Shown in pieces: positions 59,401-64,000 of a DNA stretch of 64,000 bases. Location of the stretch: positions 1-64,000 of the forward strand of contig CANFXV010000006.1 in the NCBI GenBank assembly GCA_947451115.1, in the 5' to 3' direction. Under the pieces are notes generated by a model that was not told the origin of the DNA, ran no database searches, and saw only the letters and a program-made list of their open reading frames with translations. The position numbers and the translations under genes were made by a program. Every line of letters begins with the position of its first letter. Positions within the stretch are counted from its first letter, which is position 1. This DNA comes from Bacteroidota bacterium (lineage in GTDB: Bacteria; Bacteroidota; Bacteroidia; Chitinophagales; Chitinophagaceae).

Positions 59401-59755
59401 AGCTACCTATACGCAGTATTTTGATGTACCACAGCATTGGTTAAACAATTACAAAGGCTTTACTCTAGACTTAGGCATTGTAAAAGAAATGGCAGAAGTC
59501 ATCATCAATGGACAATCTATTGGGGTGGCTTGGAAAACGCCTTATCAACTTGAAATAAGCAATGCATTAAGAGCAGGTAGTAATAAAATAGAAATTAAAG
59601 TGACCAATTTATGGGTAAATAGAATCATTGGTGATTTGCAAGTGGGAGAAAAAAATAAAATCACTTATACCACCATGCCTTTTTATCAAGCCAATTCTAC
59701 CTTGTTGCCATCGGGTTTGATCGGGCCTGTCATTTTAAATGCGGTAAAAAAATAA
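56423..59755 (+). CDS. GH106-like alpha-L-rhamnosidase
   Basis: Signal peptide; KPRVWWHWMNGNITKDGIKKDLLWMQKSGIGGFQNFDA and GSPGWSETGGPWVKPADGMKKPVW typical of GH106-type enzymes; next to rhamnose catabolic genes. Confidence 0.85.
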   Translation: MKKFLFSLLTISVFSTAVYGQKSDPIKAGFLNPPKTAKPRVWWHWMNGNITKDGIKKDLLWMQKSGIGGFQNFDAAMMTPQIVKQRLVYMTPAWKDAFKYTTKLADSLKLEMAIAGSPGWSETGGPWVKPADGMKKPVWTELRVRGGQENIVIAKPNDITGPFQSIPKQADFGAEVNPTDLPHFYKDIAVIAFKVPNADKSLAELGATISASGGNFTLAALIDGDLSKGILLPRDDVKGFAWIQFEFPQPTTIKAITMVGGGNPGVFGQGADPADARALEISDDGINYQFITTIFIGSTLQNTLSIPATTAKYFRIKIKNPPPSTGGLAALLGAPSAPVIPPGVMIQEINLYPADRLHMFEEKAAFTPVMDLEAKRTWIANDVIEAKDIIDLTTKMDANGKLNWKVPAGDWKIMRFGYSLMGIENHPASPEATGLEVDKMNPAAINRYFTNYLNQYKSATGGLMGAKGGLQFMVTDSWEAGAQNWTANLPEEFLKRRGYSLIPWLPALTGHIIKSATATEAFLFDFRKTIGDLTVAYHYDGLTNILARYGMKRYSESHEDERRIIADGMEVKRTAAIPMSAMWTPNPFINGNDQHKYTADIRESASVAHIYGQNIVAAESFTALGLPAAAWSYAPENLKSTADLELANGLNRFVIHCSTHQPLDDKIPGLGLGPFGQWFNRHETWANHADVWINYLARSSYLLQQGKFVADVAVFYGEDNNITSLYRFRSPSIPTGYNYDFVNSDILLHELTYVNGYFTTKTGMKYKVLFLDSNAKQMSIDVLKKIKSFVDAGAIVTGIKPERPTGLKDNNALFYQLVNKIWSPAHQNISTGKTVQEVLTQAGVSSDFSFNDPNAKIMYVHRKLKDKDIYWVNNRKNEAQKLDIVFRVIGKEVELWHPETGKIEKANYAFVGNKTKVTIDFTPNDAVFVVFGKKTTQTTYTKPIELENRLIRLAGGWEVNFQKDRGAPESITMDELKSLTENENTGVKYFSGTATYTQYFDVPQHWLNNYKGFTLDLGIVKEMAEVIINGQSIGVAWKTPYQLEISNALRAGSNKIEIKVTNLWVNRIIGDLQVGEKNKITYTTMPFYQANSTLLPSGLIGPVILNAVKK

Positions 59756-59759
59756 ATTT

Positions 59760-60839
59760 ATGAATGCATTATTAGGCGTTATTTTTCATTTTGTAGGAGG
59801 TTTTGCCTCGGGCAGTTTTTACATGCCCTATAAAAAAGTAAAAGGATGGAACTGGGAAAGTTTCTGGATCATAGGGGGTTTATTTTCTTGGTTAATTGTT
59901 CCGCCACTTGCTGCCTATTTAACCATCCCCGGTTTTGTAGAAATTATTAAAAGCACCGGTGGCGCGGTAATTGGAGTTACTTATTTCTTTGGTGTATTAT
60001 GGGGTATTGGTGGTTTAACCTATGGTTTAGGGGTACGATATTTAGGGGTTTCATTGGGCAGCAGTATTATCTTGGGTTTATGTATGGTATTTGGTGCCAT
60101 CATACCTGCTATCTATTATGACTTTCATCCAGTAATTGGTAAAGATACTTTTAGTGGGATGCTGCATTCAAGTTGGGGCATCACCGTATTGATTGGCTTA
60201 TTAATTTGCATTGTTGGAATAATCGTAAGTGGTAAAGCAGGGGTATTAAAAGAACGAGAATTAACTAAGGAAGCAAACAGCGCTTCTACTACAGAATATA
60301 AATTTGCTTTAGGAATGTTGGTGTCTATAGTATCAGGGGTACTAAGTGCTTGTTTTAATTTTGGATTAGAAGCAGGTCAGGTAATGGGCGCAGTGGCCAA
60401 TGATGCATGGAAATTGGCCAATCCAGGACAAGGTGAATTCTTGTACCGCAACAATGTTATTTATGTAGTCTTGTTATGGGGAGGCTTAACCACTAATTTT
60501 ATTTGGTGTATGATTTTAAATGCACGCAATAAAACTTTTGGAGATTATACCAATAAGCAAACTCCTTTATTAAAAAATTATATTTTTTCTGCATTAGCGG
60601 GCACTACTTGGTTTTTACAATTCTTTTTTTATGGCATGGGCGAAAGTAAATTAGGTAATGGGCCAAGTTCTTGGATATTGCATATGGCCTTTATTATTTT
60701 AGTGGCCAATATGTGGGGCTTGGTCTTGAAAGAGTGGAAGGGGGTGAGTAAAAAAACAAATACCACCATTATTGCTGGTATTGTCATTATAATTATTTCG
60801 GTATTGGTGGTGGGTTATGGCAATAACAATCATCATTAA
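59760..60839 (+). CDS. rhaT: L-rhamnose/proton symporter RhaT
   Basis: HFVGGFASGSFYMPYKKVKGWNWESFWIIGGLFSWLIVPPLAAYLTIPGF; multiple TM helices; gene context. Confidence 0.9.
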   Translation: MNALLGVIFHFVGGFASGSFYMPYKKVKGWNWESFWIIGGLFSWLIVPPLAAYLTIPGFVEIIKSTGGAVIGVTYFFGVLWGIGGLTYGLGVRYLGVSLGSSIILGLCMVFGAIIPAIYYDFHPVIGKDTFSGMLHSSWGITVLIGLLICIVGIIVSGKAGVLKERELTKEANSASTTEYKFALGMLVSIVSGVLSACFNFGLEAGQVMGAVANDAWKLANPGQGEFLYRNNVIYVVLLWGGLTTNFIWCMILNARNKTFGDYTNKQTPLLKNYIFSALAGTTWFLQFFFYGMGESKLGNGPSSWILHMAFIILVANMWGLVLKEWKGVSKKTNTTIIAGIVIIIISVLVVGYGNNNHH

Positions 60840-60862
60840 TATAAATCAAAACAATCGTTGGA

Positions 60863-62974
60863 ATGGAAAAGAAATTTAAGCAGGTGAGTTATTTATGGGA
60901 CGATAAAAAAGCGGAAACGTTAAAGGGAGATGAAGTAGCCTTACTCGTCTACCGCTCCAATTTATTAGGAGCCGATTTGCGTTTAACCAATTATGGTGGT
61001 GGCAATACTTCTTGTAAGGCCATGGCCAAGGATCCTTTGACGGGAAATGAGGTAGAAGTAATGTGGGTGAAAGGAAGTGGAGGAGATTTAGGCACGATGC
61101 AAAAAAATGGTTTAGCTGCTTTGTATGTAGATAGATTACGTAGTTTAAAAAATAGATACCGCGGTTTGGCACATGAAGATGAAATGGTAGAATTATTCAA
61201 TCATTGCATTTATGATTTAGCCTCTAAAGCGCCAAGTATTGATACTGCCTTACATGGATTTTTGCCTTTCAAACATATAGATCATTTGCATCCCGATGCA
61301 GCAATTGCTATTGCTGCTGCAAAGGATGGAGAAAAAATTACCAAGGAATTGTTTGGTGGAAAAATAGGTTGGGTGCCTTGGCAAAAGCCAGGCTTTGATT
61401 TAGGCTTACAATTGAAAGAATGTTTGGATAAAAATCCCGGCATCATTGGTATTATGTTGGGTTCACATGGTTTATTTACTTGGGGAGATACGGCTTATGA
61501 AAGTTATGTGAACACTTTAGAAGTAATTGAAAAATGTGCAGCATATATAAATGCAAGTATTGCCAAAAAACCAACGGTATTTGCTGGAGAAAAAATTAAA
61601 TCTGCATCGCCTGAACAGAGATTAAATCAAGCGGCAGCCTTAGCACCTATCTTAAGGGGTTTTTGTAGTTCGGCTACCAAAATGATTGGACATTTTACCG
61701 ACGATGAACGTGTATTGGAATTTATCAATTCAAATGATTTAGATAGATTAGCGCCTTTGGGTACCAGTTGTCCTGACCATTTTTTAAGAACTAAAATTTC
61801 TCCATTGGTATTAAATTTAAATGCTATGGAAGATTTGTCAGAGGTGAAATCGGTGAAAGAAAAACTAGCCCCTTTATTTGAAGCCTACAGAAAAATGTAT
61901 GGCGAATATTATACTAGTTGTAAGCATGCCAACAGCCCAGCGATGCGTGATGCCAATCCGGTAATTATTTTATATCCAGGCATTGGTTTATTTAGTTTTG
62001 CCAAAGACAAACAAACGGCAAGAGTTGCTTCTGAGTTTTATATCAATGCAATTAATGTAATGAAAGGGGCAGACGCCATTTCAAGCTATACCTCTTTGCC
62101 TCGACAAGAAGCCTTTAATATTGAATACTGGTTATTGGAAGAAGCCAAATTGCAGAGAATGCCTAAACCTAAAGCATTGAGCGGTCGCATTGCATTAGTA
62201 ACCGGAAGTGGCGGTGGAATAGGTAAGGCCATTGCAAAGAAATTTGCAAGCGAAGGGGCCTGTGTGGTATTATCGGACAATCATGCAGAAAGATTGCAAG
62301 AAGCCAAAGAAGAATTTATAGGCTTGTTTGGAAAAGATATGGTTTCTGCTTGTTTGTTGGATGTGACCAAGGCTACTACTATACAAGCAACTGCCAAGCA
62401 AGCAGCCTTAAGTTTTGGTGGCTTGGATTTGATTGTAAATAATGCTGGTTTATCAATCTCAAAAACCATTGAAGACCATACCGAAGCCGATTGGGATTTA
62501 TTATACGATGTACTAGTGAAAGGTCAAATGCTAGTAACGCAAGCTGCAGTAGGTATAATGAGAAAACAAAATATGGGTGGAGATGTTTTAAATATTGTAA
62601 GTAAGAATGCCTTAGTGAGTGGGCCAAACAATGCAGGCTATGGATCGGCAAAAGCAGCACAACTTCATTTAAGTCGTTTAAATGCAGCAGAATTAGGCAA
62701 GGATAAAATTAGAGTAAATGTGATTAACCCCGATGCGGTGATTGCAGGTTCTAATATATGGAGTGGAGGTTGGGCCGAAGGTCGTGCAAAAGCCTATGGC
62801 ATTAAAGTGGAAGAGCTACCTGCTTATTATGCAGGCAGAACTTTATTGAATGAAATTATTTTACCAGAAGATATTGCCAATGCTTGTTTTGCTTATGTGG
62901 GGGGCTTATTGAATAAATCTACAGGCAATGCGATGAATGTTGATGGAGGTATTGCCGCCTCATTTGTAAGATAG
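60863..62974 (+). CDS. Bifunctional rhamnulose-1-phosphate aldolase / short-chain dehydrogenase (RhaEW-type)
   Basis: N-terminal class II aldolase (NYGGGNTSCKA, LHGFLPFKHIDHLHPDA); C-terminal SDR (ALVTGSGGGIGKAIAKKFASEGA, NNAGLS, YGSAKAA). Confidence 0.9.
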   Translation: MEKKFKQVSYLWDDKKAETLKGDEVALLVYRSNLLGADLRLTNYGGGNTSCKAMAKDPLTGNEVEVMWVKGSGGDLGTMQKNGLAALYVDRLRSLKNRYRGLAHEDEMVELFNHCIYDLASKAPSIDTALHGFLPFKHIDHLHPDAAIAIAAAKDGEKITKELFGGKIGWVPWQKPGFDLGLQLKECLDKNPGIIGIMLGSHGLFTWGDTAYESYVNTLEVIEKCAAYINASIAKKPTVFAGEKIKSASPEQRLNQAAALAPILRGFCSSATKMIGHFTDDERVLEFINSNDLDRLAPLGTSCPDHFLRTKISPLVLNLNAMEDLSEVKSVKEKLAPLFEAYRKMYGEYYTSCKHANSPAMRDANPVIILYPGIGLFSFAKDKQTARVASEFYINAINVMKGADAISSYTSLPRQEAFNIEYWLLEEAKLQRMPKPKALSGRIALVTGSGGGIGKAIAKKFASEGACVVLSDNHAERLQEAKEEFIGLFGKDMVSACLLDVTKATTIQATAKQAALSFGGLDLIVNNAGLSISKTIEDHTEADWDLLYDVLVKGQMLVTQAAVGIMRKQNMGGDVLNIVSKNALVSGPNNAGYGSAKAAQLHLSRLNAAELGKDKIRVNVINPDAVIAGSNIWSGGWAEGRAKAYGIKVEELPAYYAGRTLLNEIILPEDIANACFAYVGGLLNKSTGNAMNVDGGIAASFVR

Positions 62975-62986
62975 AAATTTAAAAAG

Positions 62987-63301
62987 ATGAAACAGATAGC
63001 ATTTGAAATGAAATTAATAGCAGGCAATGAAGCCGAATACAAAAAGCGTCATGATGCTATTTGGCCTGAACTAGCTACTTTATTAAAAACAACAGGCATT
63101 AGCGAGTATGCTATTTATTTAAATGAAGCAACGGGTGCTTTATTTGGCGTAATGAAAGTGCAAGATGAAATGGCCTTAGACGCTTTGCCAAAACAACCCA
63201 TTATGCAAAAATGGTGGGCTTATATGAAGGATATTATGTTAACCCATTCGAATGATTCACCTATTTCTATTCCCTTAACCCATGTATTTTATTTGCCCTA
63301 G
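62987..63301 (+). CDS. rhaM: L-rhamnose mutarotase
   Basis: FEMKLIAGNEAEYKKRHDAIWPELATLLKTTGISEYAIYLNEATGALFGVMKV...MQKWWAYMKDIM. Confidence 0.92.
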   Translation: MKQIAFEMKLIAGNEAEYKKRHDAIWPELATLLKTTGISEYAIYLNEATGALFGVMKVQDEMALDALPKQPIMQKWWAYMKDIMLTHSNDSPISIPLTHVFYLP

Positions 63302-63333
63302 TATACGCTTTCGTAAAAGTTAAATTAACCAAA

Positions 63334-64000
63334 ATGAGAATTGACAAAAAACAAATAGACCAGCATAATTCTGATGTACAAAAAACGCATCAAAAAAGGT
63401 TTGATTTTGCAAAGTCTGAAATTCCTCATGCAGAAGCCATTATTCAAAAACTAATGGATTTTAATGTGGCCATACCTAGTTGGGCATTGGGTACAGGGGG
63501 TACGCGATTTGCTCGATTCTCGGGGGCAGGGGAGCCAGGCAACTTAGAACAAAAAATGGAAGACATAGGTTTATTGCATGCCTTAAATAATTCAAGTGGG
63601 GCCATCTCCTTGCATATTCCTTGGGATATCCCCTCAGATTATGCGGCCATTAAACAATTAGCCACCGATTTGAATTTGAAATTTGATGCCATGAACTCCA
63701 ATACTTTTCAGGATCAAAAAGACCAGGCATTGAGTTATAAGTTTGGATCCCTACAAAACACCAACAAAGCCATTCGAAGGCAAGCCATTGAACATAATAT
63801 AGAAGTCATTAAACATGGTATTGAACTTGGTTCTAAAGCATTGACCGTTTGGTTAAGTGATGGAAGTTGTTTTCCTGGACAATTAAATTTTAGAAAGGCC
63901 TTTCAAAATACTTTAGAAGGTTTACATGAAATATATGCAGCCCTTCCTTCGGATTGGAAAGTATTTGTGGAATATAAAGCTTTTGAACCTAATTTTTATT
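63334..64000 (+). CDS. rhaI: L-rhamnose isomerase (RhaI-type), truncated by window end
   Basis: ATG at 63334; translation MRIDKKQIDQHNSDVQKTHQKRFDFAKSEIPHAEAIIQKLMDFNVAIPSWALGTGGTRFARFSGAGEPGNLEQKMEDIG... open to the window end; not in the supplied ORF track. Confidence 0.8.
   Translation, partial: MRIDKKQIDQHNSDVQKTHQKRFDFAKSEIPHAEAIIQKLMDFNVAIPSWALGTGGTRFARFSGAGEPGNLEQKMEDIGLLHALNNSSGAISLHIPWDIPSDYAAIKQLATDLNLKFDAMNSNTFQDQKDQALSYKFGSLQNTNKAIRRQAIEHNIEVIKHGIELGSKALTVWLSDGSCFPGQLNFRKAFQNTLEGLHEIYAALPSDWKVFVEYKAFEPNFY

Noticed and set aside
60876-62660. Antisense ORFs in the rhamnose aldolase/SDR gene
   Set aside because: Overlapped by a well-supported enzyme gene with recognisable motifs throughout; no independent support.

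Overview
AT-rich Bacteroidota window, probably Chitinophagaceae by protein style. (1) The left edge holds the 3' part of a group I intron interrupting a tRNA-Leu(UAA) gene, followed by the tRNA 3' exon and a strong terminator. (2) Two housekeeping-type genes follow: a DUF3667 zinc-ribbon membrane protein and mazG. (3) A putative surface-machinery locus spans about 2.2-56.3 kb. It has a GldL-like/GldM-like inner-membrane motor pair with an unusually long GldL-like cytoplasmic part, a beta-helix plus outer-membrane-barrel fusion, a lipoprotein, a membrane-tethered AraC regulator, a degenerate AraC-like ORF and a small protein with a T9SS type A sorting domain. These are followed by three consecutive giant repetitive secreted proteins of 1778, 3462 and 10123 aa. 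The 10123-aa product is an autotransporter-associated beta-strand (PATR-like) repeat protein with three LamG-like insertions. None of the three giants has a recognisable T9SS sorting domain or autotransporter barrel. A 20-nt element (18/20 identical) containing the inverted repeat ATTGT-N3-ACAAT lies upstream of both the motor operon and the adhesin operon, suggesting co-regulation. (4) The right end is an L-rhamnose utilisation cluster: GH106-like rhamnosidase, RhaT, bifunctional aldolase/SDR, RhaM and a truncated rhamnose isomerase. Most remaining ORFs in the supplied track, including a 1064-aa antisense ORF, are by-products of repetitive coding sequence. All assignments are from reading the sequence; no database search was run.
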